NCBI GenBank assembly: GCA_900770255.1
Contig: CAAGJN010000022.1
Coordinates: forward strand, 18,951-82,950
Source of the DNA: Clostridia bacterium
Lineage (GTDB): Bacteria > Bacillota > Clostridia > Oscillospirales > Acutalibacteraceae
Direction: 5' to 3'
Length of the DNA stretch: 64,000 nucleotides
Below the pieces are notes generated by a model. The model saw only the letters and a program-made list of their open reading frames with translations. It had not been told where the DNA came from and ran no database searches. Made by a program: the position numbers and the translations under genes. Shown piece by piece: positions 50,869-59,702 of the stretch; position 1 is the stretch's first letter; the number at the start of each line of letters is the position of its first letter.

Positions 50869-52146
50869 TTACTGTGAATTGTTTCCCTTTTTCACTTTCT
50901 CCCAGTACTCTTTAGCGGTTCGCTCGCTGCGGTTGTCGCCGAATTCATAGTATACCGTGTCTTTTATGGCGTCGGGCAGATACTGCTGCGGCGTCCAATG
51001 GTTGCGGTATGAGTGCGGATAGACATAGAACTGTCCCTTTTTCGGATTGTCCTCACCGTCATAGTGGACGTTCTGCAGCTGTCTCGGAACGGGTCCCGTG
51101 CGGCCTTTCTGCACATCGGCCATCGCGGCGTTTATCCCGTTGTAAGCGGAGTTTGATTTAGGGCTCGTCGCCACGAGCACGGCCGCATCTGCAAGCGGTA
51201 TGCGCGCCTCGGGCAGACCGAGCATGTTTGCCGCGTCAACTGCGGCCTTGACGATTGGTATTATCTGCGGATAGGCGAGTCCGACGTCCTCGCACGCGCA
51301 GACCATGAGCCTGCGGCACGCGCTGACGAGGTCACCCGCCTCGAGCAGTCTTGCAAGATAATGCAGCGCTGCGTCGGGATCAGACCCGCGCATCGATTTC
51401 TGATAGGCTGAGATTATATCGTAGTGCTCGTCGCCCTCGCGGTCGTAGCGCATCGCGCTGTGCTGAGTCAGCTCCTGAGCACGCTCGAGCGTTATTGTGC
51501 AAACCCCGTTTTCCGCGGGGGAGGAGAGCACGCACAGCTCGACGGAGTTGAGAGCCTTCCTGACATCGCCGCCGCAGGCGTTTGCAATGTGTTCTATAAC
51601 GCCGTCCTCTATAATATATTCCTCGTTGCGGTCGTTTGCCATATAGTTGAACGCGCGCTTTATCGCGGGGACGACGTCCTCAGCGGAGACAAACTTGAAC
51701 TCGAACACGGTCGAGCGGCTGAGGATCGCGTTATAGATGTAAAAATACGGATTTTCGGTAGTCGAGGCGATGAGAGTTATGTCACCGTTCTCTATATACT
51801 CGAGCAGTGTCTGCTGCTGCTTTTTGTTGAAATACTGAATCTCATCGAGATAGAGCAGGATGCCGTTCGGGGCGACAAACGTGTTGAGCTTTGCAACGAC
51901 GTCCTTTATGTCGGCCGTTGAGGCGGTCGTGCCGTTGAGCTTGACGAGGTGGCGGTCGGTCGTCTTTGCGATGATGCTTGCAAGGGTGGTTTTGCCGACG
52001 CCGGAAGGACCGTAAAAGACCATGTTCGGCAGCTCGCCGGAGAGGATAATGTTTCTCAGCGGCTTACCCTCGCCGAGCAGATGCCGCTGGCCGACGACGT
52101 CGTCGATAGTCTGAGGGCGCATTCTCTGCGCGAGCGGTGCTGACAT
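50869..52146 (-). CDS. rarA: Replication-associated recombination protein RarA (MgsA)
   Basis: This 425-residue AAA+ ATPase acts at stalled replication forks. It has the N-terminal RPQTIDDVVGQRHLLGEGKPL, Walker A YGPSGVGKTT (residues 45-54), Walker B LLYLDEIQYFNKKQQ and sensor STTENPYF. The C-terminal tetramer domain has SMRGSDPDAALHYLARLLEAGD, RRLMVCACEDVGLAYP, and YPHSYRNHW near the end. CAAAGGAGGCAGGAT precedes the ATG. Confidence 0.94.
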   Translation of the reverse strand: MSAPLAQRMRPQTIDDVVGQRHLLGEGKPLRNIILSGELPNMVFYGPSGVGKTTLASIIAKTTDRHLVKLNGTTASTADIKDVVAKLNTFVAPNGILLYLDEIQYFNKKQQQTLLEYIENGDITLIASTTENPYFYIYNAILSRSTVFEFKFVSAEDVVPAIKRAFNYMANDRNEEYIIEDGVIEHIANACGGDVRKALNSVELCVLSSPAENGVCTITLERAQELTQHSAMRYDREGDEHYDIISAYQKSMRGSDPDAALHYLARLLEAGDLVSACRRLMVCACEDVGLAYPQIIPIVKAAVDAANMLGLPEARIPLADAAVLVATSPKSNSAYNGINAAMADVQKGRTGPVPRQLQNVHYDGEDNPKKGQFYVYPHSYRNHWTPQQYLPDAIKDTVYYEFGDNRSERTAKEYWEKVKKGNNSQ

Positions 52147-52180
52147 ATCCTGCCTCCTTTCATGGCTGCTACAGTATTAC

Positions 52181-52209
52181 ATTATATTAAATTTTGGGGT
52201 GATAGTCAA
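52181..52209 (-). promoter_or_regulatory. Promoter of rarA
   Basis: On the minus strand, TTGACT (52204-52209) and a perfect TATAAT (52181-52186) are 17 bp apart, 35 bp before the ATG. Confidence 0.75.
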
Positions 52210-52483
52210 TTTATTTATTTAAAAGTTATAGTTTACATAAAAATAGTTTCTCTTTCATCTGCAAAGACTTGACAATTATTATTAAAGAAAATAAAATAAT
52301 AATACTGAAAAATGTTTGTGCAAAAGGTTGAGTTCGTGACCTCATCAAAACAAATGAGGTTATGTTGAAGCTTTTATTGATCTTGCTTGGGCCTGCACAA
52401 ATCCGGCGGTATGGCGCTCCGAGGCTATGATATATAACTGACGGTTTGATTCAATCAACATCCTTTAAAAAGAGGCGCCGCGT
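52210..52483. other. AT-rich spacer with one hairpin
   Basis: I see no gene here. ACCTCAT (52339-52345) and ATGAGGT (52354-52360) form a 7-bp stem with an 8-base loop but no T tract. The stretch separates rarA from a rightward gene and is clearly more AT-rich than the flanking housekeeping DNA. Confidence 0.4.
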
Positions 52484-52960
52484 ATGAAAAAACGAAAAAA
52501 ATAAAGAAAAGGGCTCACCGATCGTGAATTTAAACTGGGCTCGATAGTATTTGCAGTAGGCATAGCCGTGAATATAGCATTTTTCGGGTTCAGTTATTCC
52601 GTTGACCCGCAAGGTGTGCATGGAGAGATAACAACGACCTCAACTGTGCTGTCCGTTTTGTGGATAGCGGTGACGCTTGCCGCGTCGTTCCTGCTGAGCT
52701 TTTTTCTTGACGACAGAAGCTTCCTCTACGGCTTCTCCGTCTATCTTGCGCTCTCGCTCGTCGTGCCGTTTCTGTATGGCTTTTGTGCGTCACTCTATCC
52801 TGCCTATGGGTTGATAGGGTACAGGCTTTTCAGCGGAAAGATGCTCGAAAACATGCCGGATTCAGGCCTTATCTTTGAGCCGCTGCATATAGCGGCGGTC
52901 TACGGGCTGTATTTCCTCGGCCGGCGCTGCGCGCGCAGGAGAAAATCGAAAGCAGAGTAA
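52484..52960 (+). pseudogene. Small membrane-protein gene with an in-frame stop at codon 7
   Basis: The ATG at 52484, preceded by AAAAAGAGG, reads MKKRKK and then a TAA (52502-52504). The same frame continues openly as RKGLTDREFKLGSIVFAVGI into a four-segment membrane protein ending at 52960 (IAVTLAASFLLSFFLDD, GFSVYLALSLVVPFLYGF, HIAAVYGLYFLGRRC). Without the stop this is a coherent basic-N-terminus membrane protein of about 157 residues. With it, translation could begin only at the weak GTG 52568, losing part of the first helix. No family is recognised. It is either a recent nonsense mutation or a sequence error. Confidence 0.6.
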
Positions 52961-53171
52961 AAAACGCTTTCTTCTTAAGCAAGCAATTCACTGAAATATT
53001 GGAAAGAAAAATTTTTCGGTTGTATAATAAACCATAAATCGCAACAAACAGTTTTGTTATGTCAAGAAGAATCGCAAGGGAAGATCTTTTACAGATTGCT
53101 TTTTTGGTAGTGAGTAGTATAATTGATTGCAAAGATCAGTAGTTGCATATGAATATTGAGAAGGTGCTAAA

Positions 53172-53813
53172 ATGTCGATAAAGGAAGTTTATAAAAACAG
53201 TCACATCTTTAAATTTATTAACAAGATGATATCAGCGCATTTCAGAAGAAGATTAAAGAACGAAAAATTTACAATATTATGTTCAAATTGTATCGGTGGC
53301 GTTATTTATCACCGACTTGGCTCCAAGTTTTATAGTCCAACTATAAATATGTTTTTTTCTCAGCCGGATTTTGTTAATTTTTGCCTTCATTTGGATTATT
53401 ATCTTAACCAGAAGCTTTCTTTTATTGATAGCGATTCGGAATATCCGGTTGCCGTGCTTGGAGACAATAAAGATGTTCCGAAAATATTTTTAAACTTTAA
53501 TCATTCAAAAACGAAAGAAGAAGCTGAGGAAAAGTGGGAGGAACGAAAAAAGAGAATAAATTTTGATAATCTATATATTATATTGTATAAATTAGATGGC
53601 CTAACGGTTGAACAGGCGAAAAAACTTGAAAGTGTAAAGTGTAATAATAAGGTGTTACTTACCGCGCAGAAAGTTCCCGAGATTTCTTGGTCATATTATA
53701 TTAAACCCAATATGCGCCAAAAATATCCATCGGCTTATTTGGGTCAAGATATTTTTGGATTAAGATGGTTTGAAAAGAAATTTGATTTTGTAGGTTTTTT
53801 AAATCAAAAATGA
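53172..53813 (+). CDS. DUF1919 protein, probable capsule or surface-polysaccharide gene, AT-rich
   Basis: This 213-residue protein matches DUF1919: FTILCSNCIGGVIYHRLGSKFYSPTINMFF, YPVAVLGDNKDV, KTKEEAEEKWEERKKRINFDNLYI and NKVLLTAQKVP. Such genes sit in capsule and exopolysaccharide loci and resemble glycosyl- or acyl-transfer partners; the reaction is not established. The codon use is strikingly AT-rich (AAA, TTT, ATA, TAT) compared with the surrounding GC-rich genes, and no polysaccharide locus surrounds it, so it looks like a lone horizontally acquired gene. The local ribosome binding site is AGAAGGTG. Confidence 0.8.
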   Translation: MSIKEVYKNSHIFKFINKMISAHFRRRLKNEKFTILCSNCIGGVIYHRLGSKFYSPTINMFFSQPDFVNFCLHLDYYLNQKLSFIDSDSEYPVAVLGDNKDVPKIFLNFNHSKTKEEAEEKWEERKKRINFDNLYIILYKLDGLTVEQAKKLESVKCNNKVLLTAQKVPEISWSYYIKPNMRQKYPSAYLGQDIFGLRWFEKKFDFVGFLNQK

Positions 53814-53820
53814 TTTAATG

Positions 53821-53862
53821 AAAATCACAACCACCGATTTAATCGGCGGTTGTGATTTTATT
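53821..53862. terminator. Terminator of the DUF1919 gene
   Basis: AAAATCACAACCACCGATT and its imperfect complement TCGGCGGTTGTGATTTT pair around TAA, followed by ATTTTTTATT. The A-rich left flank makes it work in both directions, so it can also close the leftward gene at 53899. Confidence 0.88.
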
Positions 53863-53898
53863 TTTTATTGGCTGAAAAGCACCCGGCGGTAAAATAGG

Positions 53899-54504
53899 TC
53901 AGCTATCTGATGAAACATATGACGTATAGACAAGTTCACCGTTTTCGTCAAAGAAGTCAGCCTTGCCGACCGTTCTTGTGTTTCCCGATGCGTCCGTGCC
54001 GATATCATCGATGAAGATGATAAAATCCTGCGCCGGAGGGATCTTTCTCGTCTCTTCGGATTTTTCACCATTTTCAAGAAGTGTGTATGTGCATTTTGCT
54101 ATCCTTGCGCTGTTGTCGGAAAAGAATATGAGTCTGCCGCGCTCAGAACCGTCGCGGGGAGGAACTAAAAGCGAACCGACCGCGACTGACGTTACTTTTT
54201 CGGGATCTGTTTTCAGCGTGAGATGGTACCGCCCGGTATGTTTGATGAAAAGAAACGGCTGTTCATCGAAAATGAAAAGCTCCTGATACTCGCCGTCTCC
54301 GTTGAGGGACAGCGTATAGTATCTGTGTGGGTCTTTTGAGTCTGACATATAGTCAAATTCCGTAGCATTCTTGCTGCTGCTTTCGATGCAAACTTTTTCC
54401 ATATCGCCGTCAGTGTCGAGCAGAAAATATATTCCGTAGCCTCCAAAGATGAGTACTGCGGCTGCAAGGATACAAACGACGACTTTTATCGCTTTTTTAC
54501 CCAT
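53899..54504 (-). CDS. Hypothetical membrane-anchored extracytoplasmic protein
   Basis: This 201-residue protein has a basic N-terminus and one membrane segment (about 5-28, IKVVVCILAAAVLIFGGYGIYFLL). The external part looks like a beta-rich fold (RYYTLSLNGDGEYQELFIF, LFIKHTGRYHLTL, RGRLIFFSDNSARIAKCTY, TRTVGKADFFDENGELVYT). No family is recognised and no catalytic motif is visible. GCGGAGGTACC precedes the ATG. A possible relic of another gene end lies just upstream. Confidence 0.7.
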   Translation of the reverse strand: MGKKAIKVVVCILAAAVLIFGGYGIYFLLDTDGDMEKVCIESSSKNATEFDYMSDSKDPHRYYTLSLNGDGEYQELFIFDEQPFLFIKHTGRYHLTLKTDPEKVTSVAVGSLLVPPRDGSERGRLIFFSDNSARIAKCTYTLLENGEKSEETRKIPPAQDFIIFIDDIGTDASGNTRTVGKADFFDENGELVYTSYVSSDS

Positions 54505-54522
54505 ACCGGTACCTCCGCAAAA

Positions 54523-54636
54523 TCAAAAATTAAAAGTAACATATTCATAATCTGGCCAACAGTTATAACTCTTGATGGAGTAACCGTAAGGCCCCTGCTG
54601 CTTGATGTTGTCAACAAGCGAACTTCTGCAAAAGTT
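54523..54636 (-). pseudogene. Possible relic of a gene 3' end
   Basis: On the minus strand, 37 open codons (after an in-frame TAA) end in TGA at 54523-54525 and read with protein-like composition: SSLVDNIKQQGPYGYSIKS, then YNCWPDYEYVTFNF. There is no start codon or ribosome binding site, and the flanking DNA is AT-rich non-coding. I interpret it as the decayed C-terminus of a lost gene. The rest of the 320-bp spacer (54505-54825) shows only a repeated TTAGCTAA (near 54678 and 54741) and the oadB terminator. Confidence 0.3.
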
Positions 54637-54781
54637 TTAAGAAACTTCAACATAGCGACACGCATAGTTATTTTTGCTATTAGCTAATGTTTATTTTAAA
54701 ATAAAAAGTAAAAAGAGTCAATGATTTTCGAAAAAGAATTTTAGCTAATACATATAGCATTTTTTGCAAATAAAAACAAAC

Positions 54782-54812
54782 GCTCCCGCCCGAAATTTAT
54801 TCGGGCGGGAGC
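54782..54812 (-). terminator. Terminator of the sodium-pump decarboxylase operon
   Basis: GCTCCCGCCCGAA (54782-54794) and TTCGGGCGGGAGC (54800-54812) form a perfect 13-bp stem with a 5-base loop, followed on the minus strand by GTTTGTTTTTATTTG. Confidence 0.92.
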
Positions 54813-54825
54813 ATCGCTTTATACT

Positions 54826-56007
54826 TTATTGGCCGAAGAGCAGCAGCAGGAAACCGGCGGCGACAGCCGAGCCGATAACGCCCGCTACATTCGGGCCCAT
54901 AGCGTGCATGAGCAGGAAGTTCTTCGGGTTCGCCTTGCGCCCCTCGACCTGCGCAACACGCGCGGCCATGGGAACAGCGGAGACGCCCGCGGATCCAATG
55001 AGAGGATTGACCTTGCCCTTTGTGATAAGATACATCAGCTTGCCGAGAAGCACGCCGCCTGCGGTTGAGAAGCAGAAGGCCACAAGACCGAGCACGATGA
55101 TGAAGATCGTCTGCTTTGAAAGGAAGGTCTGACCGTTTGCCGTAGCGCCGACAGTGACGCCGAGCAGGATGGTGACGATGTTTGTCAGAGCGTTCTGCGC
55201 GGTGTCGCTGAGCCTGTCAACAACGCCGCTCTCTCTGAACAGGTTGCCGAGCATAAGCATACCGATAAGTGGTGCGACCGAGGGAAGCATGAACGCGCAG
55301 ATGATAAGCACAACTACGGGGAAGATGATCTTCTCGGTCTTGCTGACGGTTCTGAGCTGCTTCATCTCGACCGAGCGCTCCTTCTCTGTGGTGAGCAGCT
55401 TCATGATCGGAGGCTGAATGATTGGGATAAGCGCCATATACGAATAGGCCGCAACGGCTATCGGGGCGAGTAGGTGAGCTGCGATCTTTGACGCGAGGAA
55501 GATGGCGGTCGGGCCGTCAGCGCCGCCGATAATGCCGATGGCGGCGGCCTCCTGCGGAGTGAAGCCGAGCAGGATGGCGAGGGTAAACGCGACATAGATG
55601 CCGAGCTGAGCGGCAGCGCCGAGCAGCAGGCTCATCGGGTTTGCAAGCAGCGGACCGAAGTCGGTCATAGCTCCGACGCCCATGAAGATAAGACACGGGA
55701 AGATACTGCTCTTGACGCCGGCATATATAAGGCGCAGTATTCCGATGTCATACCAGTGAGCGCCCTCGCGTATCGTGGTGCTCAGCGGATCGATGATGCC
55801 GGTCGGATCGTCCATGAGTCCGGCGCCGGGCAGGTTTGCGAGCAAGATGCCGAACGCGATGGGCAGAAGCAGCAACGGCTCGAACTTTTTAGCGATGGCC
55901 AGATAGAGAAGCACGAATGACACAAGAATCATTACACCCTCTCTCCAGGTGAGCATGGCAAGGCCGGAGCTCTCCCAGAAGCCTTTGAGTATTCCGAGTA
56001 TGTCCAT
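54826..56007 (-). CDS. oadB: Sodium-translocating decarboxylase beta subunit
   Basis: This 393-residue membrane subunit performs the decarboxylation of carboxybiotin and couples it to sodium export. It has about nine membrane segments with family motifs [17 protein letters not shown] (with the essential Asp), [43 protein letters not shown] and [18 protein letters not shown] (Asn/Ser/Arg residues of the ion path). It is highly similar in layout to OadB, MmdB and GcdB, so the family alone does not tell the substrate. It is last in the operon, 12 bp after the biotin carrier. Confidence 0.93.
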   Translation of the reverse strand: MDILGILKGFWESSGLAMLTWREGVMILVSFVLLYLAIAKKFEPLLLLPIAFGILLANLPGAGLMDDPTGIIDPLSTTIREGAHWYDIGILRLIYAGVKSSIFPCLIFMGVGAMTDFGPLLANPMSLLLGAAAQLGIYVAFTLAILLGFTPQEAAAIGIIGGADGPTAIFLASKIAAHLLAPIAVAAYSYMALIPIIQPPIMKLLTTEKERSVEMKQLRTVSKTEKIIFPVVVLIICAFMLPSVAPLIGMLMLGNLFRESGVVDRLSDTAQNALTNIVTILLGVTVGATANGQTFLSKQTIFIIVLGLVAFCFSTAGGVLLGKLMYLITKGKVNPLIGSAGVSAVPMAARVAQVEGRKANPKNFLLMHAMGPNVAGVIGSAVAAGFLLLLFGQ

Positions 56008-56019
56008 TTGCGTTCCCCC

Positions 56020-56406
56020 TTAACCGACAACGGCGAGCAGTTCATCTGTTGCAACTGATGAACCCTTAGCCGCGATCTGCCTGACAGTGCCGTCGCAGGG
56101 AGCGACGATCTCGTTTTCCATCTTCATGGCCTCGAGAATGAGTAGAATATCGCCTGCCTTGACCGAAGCGCCGACGGAGACGTTGACGCTGAGAACAGTT
56201 CCGGGCATGGGTGCGAGCACATTCTGACCGTCTGTAGCAGCGGGCGCGGCAGGTGCGGCAGCAGTGGGAACAGTGGGAGCAGGAGTGGCAGGTGCGGCGG
56301 CAGGTGCGGCTGCGGGGGCAGCGTCGGTCACCGCAGTAATAACAGCCTCGGTCTCCTCGACCTCAACCTCGTAATTTTTGCCGTTGAGCGTAACAACATA
56401 TTTCAT
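56020..56406 (-). CDS. Biotin carboxyl carrier subunit of the decarboxylase
   Basis: This 128-residue protein has a short N-terminal beta part (MKYVVTLNGKNYEVEVEETE), an Ala/Pro-rich flexible linker (30-58), and a biotinyl domain with VLAPMPGTVLSVNVSVG and LEAMKMENEI (biotin on Lys95). It ferries CO2 from the carboxyltransferase (oadA) to the membrane beta subunit. The ATG at 56406 with AAAGGAAC upstream is used; a longer reading frame to 56505 overlaps oadG and is not homologous. Confidence 0.93.
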   Translation of the reverse strand: MKYVVTLNGKNYEVEVEETEAVITAVTDAAPAAAPAAAPATPAPTVPTAAAPAAPAATDGQNVLAPMPGTVLSVNVSVGASVKAGDILLILEAMKMENEIVAPCDGTVRQIAAKGSSVATDELLAVVG

Positions 56407-56446
56407 AATAAAATCGTTCCTTTCAGGTGTTGAGCGGTGAGCCGCG

Positions 56447-56824
56447 TCAGTCTTTCTCTTTGATTGATTTGAACAGCAGCCTGTTGAGCGGGATGCCGCT
56501 CTCATCGCTGACTATCGCCATAATTACCGCGGCGGTCGGCTCGTCAACGCCCTCAAGCACGAGCGAGCCCTGTGACAGCGTGTCTGGCAGCGGAGTGCCG
56601 GCTGTTTGAGCCTGAACCTGTGTGGGCGCGGCAGGAGCTTCGGTCTTCTTTTTTTTCTTGCTTGCGATGCTCTCTCCTGCTCTGGCAATGCGGGAGATAA
56701 TCATTATCAGAATTGCGAGAATGATAAGCAGCGCAAACACGATCACTATTCCGAAGAGTGAAACCTGCAGGGCATAGAGGAATTTCTCTCCGAGTGACAT
56801 GCTCATGTCAAAATTGTTGAACAT
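56447..56824 (-). CDS. OadG/MmdD-type decarboxylase subunit
   Basis: This 125-residue protein has one N-terminal membrane helix (17-44, FLYALQVSLFGIVIVFALLI), a lysine-rich segment, a Pro/Ala/Gln linker, and a short C-terminal module (DEPTAAVIMAIVSDESGIPL) like that of MmdD/OadG proteins. These subunits assemble the alpha subunit and the biotin carrier onto the membrane beta subunit. The position between oadA and the carrier gene supports the call. Confidence 0.85.
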   Translation of the reverse strand: MFNNFDMSMSLGEKFLYALQVSLFGIVIVFALLIILAILIMIISRIARAGESIASKKKKKTEAPAAPTQVQAQTAGTPLPDTLSQGSLVLEGVDEPTAAVIMAIVSDESGIPLNRLLFKSIKEKD

Positions 56825-56852
56825 TGCCTCAACCTATCCTTTCTTCAGTTGC

Positions 56853-58232
56853 TCAGTCGAGCTTCTGAATCTTATATGTGAATGTGTGCTTCTTTCTCTC
56901 ATCGCGTTTGTCAAAGAAAGCCTCTGCCTGAGCGGGGAAAGCTATATATGAAAGCACATCCTCGTCGCAGGTGGCTCTGTCGCCGAGATACTCCCTTGCC
57001 GCGGGAAGACCGGGCTCGAGCAGATCGGCGTAGCGGCAGGTGACGGGCTTCTCGTCGCCGAGAACCTTCTTTTGAAGTTCCTCGTTGATCTTGCCGGGGG
57101 CTTTGCCGTATTCGCCCTTGATGTAGTTCTTAACTTCCTTTGAAATGTTCTTGTATCTCTCCCCCGCGAGCACGTTTGAGGTCGCCTGGACGCCGACCAT
57201 CTGGCTCATCGGGGTGACGAGCGGAGGATAACCGAGATCCTCGCGGACTCTCGGAGTTTCTGCGAGAACTTCGTCGAGCTTGTCGAGCTTCTTCTGAGCG
57301 GTGAGCTGAGCGACAAGGTTTGAGAGCATTCCGCCGGGGATCTGATAGGTAAGCGCGTCCGTCTGAGTGCTCATAACGACGGGGTTGAGCAGGCCGCTCT
57401 TGAGAGCCTCGTTGCGAACCGGCTTGAAGAAATCGTTAATCTCCTTAACGGCGTCCATGTCGAGCGGAACCTCGTAACCCTCCTTTGAGAGGATATAGGC
57501 CATAGTTTCCGTCGGGGGCTGGGAGGTGCCGTTTGAGAAGCAGGAGATAGCGGTGTCGATGACGTCCGCGCCTGCCTCAACGGCCCTTTGCAGCGTGACA
57601 GGGCCGAGACCTGTGGTGGAGTGGGTGTGGACAATGACGGGGAGATTTATGTTCTCCTTGATGCCCTTGACCAGATCATATGCCGTCTGCGGATCCATGA
57701 TGCCGGCCATATCCTTGATGCACACGGACTGCACGCCCATGTTCTCAAGCTCCTTTGCAAGCTTGATGTAGCTCTCAATGTTGTGAATCGGGCTCGTGGT
57801 GTAGCATATTGTGCCGGACGCATGAGCGCCGCACTTGACGGTCTCGTCGACTGCAGTCTCGATATTTCTCAGGTCGTTGAGCGCGTCGAATATACGGATG
57901 ATGTCGATGCCGTTTTCAACGCTCTTTCTGACAAAAAGGCGCACGACATCGTCGGGATAGTGCTTATAGCCGAGCAAATTCTGGCCTCTGAGCAGCATCT
58001 GCAATTTTGTGTTCGGGCAGGCCTTGCGGATCTTGCGCAGGCGCTCCCAGGGATCCTCGTTGAGGTAGCGCAGGCAGGAGTCGAATGTGGCTCCGCCCCA
58101 GCACTCGAGCGAATAGTAGCCGGCCTTGTCAAGTGTGGGCAGTATGGCCTCGAAATCCTCAAAGGGCATACGGGTAGCTATGAGCGACTGGTTTGCGTCT
58201 CTGAGGACGGTTTCGGTAAAATTTACTTTCAT
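56853..58232 (-). CDS. oadA: Oxaloacetate decarboxylase alpha subunit (carboxyltransferase)
   Basis: This 459-residue TIM-barrel carboxyltransferase moves the carboxyl group from oxaloacetate to biotin, yielding pyruvate. It has FTETVLRDANQSLIATRM (metal and pyruvate site), ECWGGATFDSCLRYL, LLRGQNLLGYKHYPDDV, CIKDMAGIMDP with the metal-bound carbamylated lysine, and HTHSTTGLGPVTLQ. The C-terminal biotinyl domain of one-piece OadA is absent and is supplied by the separate gene at 56020. Together with oadB this forms a primary sodium pump. The ATG at 58232 follows AAGGAGA; the extension to 58292 runs into glyS. Confidence 0.92.
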   Translation of the reverse strand: MKVNFTETVLRDANQSLIATRMPFEDFEAILPTLDKAGYYSLECWGGATFDSCLRYLNEDPWERLRKIRKACPNTKLQMLLRGQNLLGYKHYPDDVVRLFVRKSVENGIDIIRIFDALNDLRNIETAVDETVKCGAHASGTICYTTSPIHNIESYIKLAKELENMGVQSVCIKDMAGIMDPQTAYDLVKGIKENINLPVIVHTHSTTGLGPVTLQRAVEAGADVIDTAISCFSNGTSQPPTETMAYILSKEGYEVPLDMDAVKEINDFFKPVRNEALKSGLLNPVVMSTQTDALTYQIPGGMLSNLVAQLTAQKKLDKLDEVLAETPRVREDLGYPPLVTPMSQMVGVQATSNVLAGERYKNISKEVKNYIKGEYGKAPGKINEELQKKVLGDEKPVTCRYADLLEPGLPAAREYLGDRATCDEDVLSYIAFPAQAEAFFDKRDERKKHTFTYKIQKLD

Positions 58233-58257
58233 AAATCCCGGTCTCCTTTTTGAAAAA

Positions 58258-59640
58258 TTAGAACTCCAGACGCTTGGCGATATACGCTTCAAGGTCGGAT
58301 ATGGCTATGCGCTCCTGCTGCATCGTGTCGCGGTCGCGGACAGTTACGCAATGGTCGTCAACAGAGTCGAAGTCGAAGGTTATGCACAGCGGCGTGCCGA
58401 TCTCATCCTGGCGGCGGTAACGCTTGCCGATAGAGCCGGTCTCATCGAAATCGACCATGAATTTGCGGCTCAGATCGTCGCAGATCTTGGCGGCTTCGGC
58501 GGAAAGCTTCTTCGACAGCGGCAGCACGGCTGCCTTATAGGGCGCGACAACGGGGCTCAGATGCAGCACTACGCGGGTGTCGTTTTTCTCCTCGTCGAGC
58601 ACCTCTTCGTCATAGGCCTCGCAGAGCAGCGCGAGCACCGTTCTGTCAAGTCCGTAGGTGGATTCGATTATATAGGGGATAAATCTCTCGTTCGTCTCGG
58701 GATCGAGGTAGTCCATTTTCTGGCCGCTGTATTCCTGATGTCTGGTCAGGTCGAAGTCGGTTCTGTTGTGGGTGCCGTTGATCTCGCCCCAGCCGAACGG
58801 GAAGAGGAACTCGATGTCGCACGCAGCCTTGGCGTAGTGCGCGAGCTTCTCATGATCGTGGAAGCGGAGGTGCTCAGGCGCGATGCCGAGATCCTCAAAA
58901 TACTTCTTGCCGAACTGCTTGAAGTATTCGTAGGTTTCGCCGTCGGTGCCCTCTTTGCAGAAGGTCTGGAACTCCATCTGCTCGAACTCGATCGTCCTGA
59001 AGGTGAAGTTGCCGGGGGTTATCTCGTTTCTGAACGCCTTACCGATCTGACCGATGCTGAAGGGCAGCTTGGCGCGCATTGAGCGCTGGACGTTGAGGTA
59101 GTTTACATATTCGCCCTGCGCGTTTTCGGGGCGCAGATAGATGACGCTCTTTGCGTCGTTGGTGACTCCGCGGTAGGTCTGGAACATGAGGTTAAACTCT
59201 CTGATGTCCGTGAAGTTGTGTTTGCCGCAGTTGGGGCAGGGGATTGAGTGAGCCTTGATATAGTCAAACATTTCCTCTTTGGTCATCTTGTCGGGATGAG
59301 CGTCGGGGTCAAAGTTTTCAATAAGCGTGTCGGCTCTGTGGCGCATCTTGCACTCCTTACAGTCGAGCAGGGGATCGGAGAAGCTTGCGATATGGCCGCT
59401 TGCCTCCCACACTCTCGGGTGCATGAGGATATCTGCATCGACCTCATAGCTGTTTCTGCGCTCCTGAATAAATCTCTTGCGCCAGGTGTCCTTGATATTG
59501 TTCTTCATCCTCGCGCCGAGCGGGCCGTAGTCCCAGGTGTTTGCAAGGCCGCCGTAGATATCGCTGCCGGCAAAAATAAAGCCTCTGTTTTTGCACAGAG
59601 CGACGATTTTTTCCATTGTTTTTTCGGTATTATTTAGCAT
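58258..59640 (-). CDS. glyS: Glycyl-tRNA synthetase (single-chain, dimeric type)
   Basis: This 460-residue class II aminoacyl-tRNA synthetase is of the alpha2 type found in Firmicutes and eukaryotes, not the alpha2beta2 type. It has the N-terminal LCKNRGFIFAGSDIYGGLANTWDYGPLG, a zinc-finger-like insertion (CKECKMRHRAD, IPCPNCGKHNF), motif 2 region FRNEITPGNFTFRTIEFEQMEF, motif 3 YGLDRTVLALL, and the C-terminal anticodon-binding domain. GGGGAG is 9 bases before the ATG. The start of oadA is 25 bp downstream, so the decarboxylase operon may be transcribed from the glyS promoter. No T-box leader is seen. Confidence 0.95.
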   Translation of the reverse strand: MLNNTEKTMEKIVALCKNRGFIFAGSDIYGGLANTWDYGPLGARMKNNIKDTWRKRFIQERRNSYEVDADILMHPRVWEASGHIASFSDPLLDCKECKMRHRADTLIENFDPDAHPDKMTKEEMFDYIKAHSIPCPNCGKHNFTDIREFNLMFQTYRGVTNDAKSVIYLRPENAQGEYVNYLNVQRSMRAKLPFSIGQIGKAFRNEITPGNFTFRTIEFEQMEFQTFCKEGTDGETYEYFKQFGKKYFEDLGIAPEHLRFHDHEKLAHYAKAACDIEFLFPFGWGEINGTHNRTDFDLTRHQEYSGQKMDYLDPETNERFIPYIIESTYGLDRTVLALLCEAYDEEVLDEEKNDTRVVLHLSPVVAPYKAAVLPLSKKLSAEAAKICDDLSRKFMVDFDETGSIGKRYRRQDEIGTPLCITFDFDSVDDHCVTVRDRDTMQQERIAISDLEAYIAKRLEF

Positions 59641-59673
59641 AAGCGCTTACTCCCCTATTATTCATTGTAGCTT

Positions 59674-59702
59674 ATAATAATCTAAAAAATGCCAAAAGTC
59701 AA
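59674..59702 (-). promoter_or_regulatory. Promoter of glyS and probably the decarboxylase genes
   Basis: On the minus strand, TTGACT (59697-59702) and TATTAT (59674-59679) are 17 bp apart. Predicted start-to-ATG distance is under 30 nt, too short for a leader riboswitch. Confidence 0.72.

Noticed and set aside
59641..59702. T-box riboswitch before glyS
   Set aside because: The predicted promoter lies so close to the ATG that the leader is under 30 nt. No specifier stem, T-box sequence or leader terminator is present.
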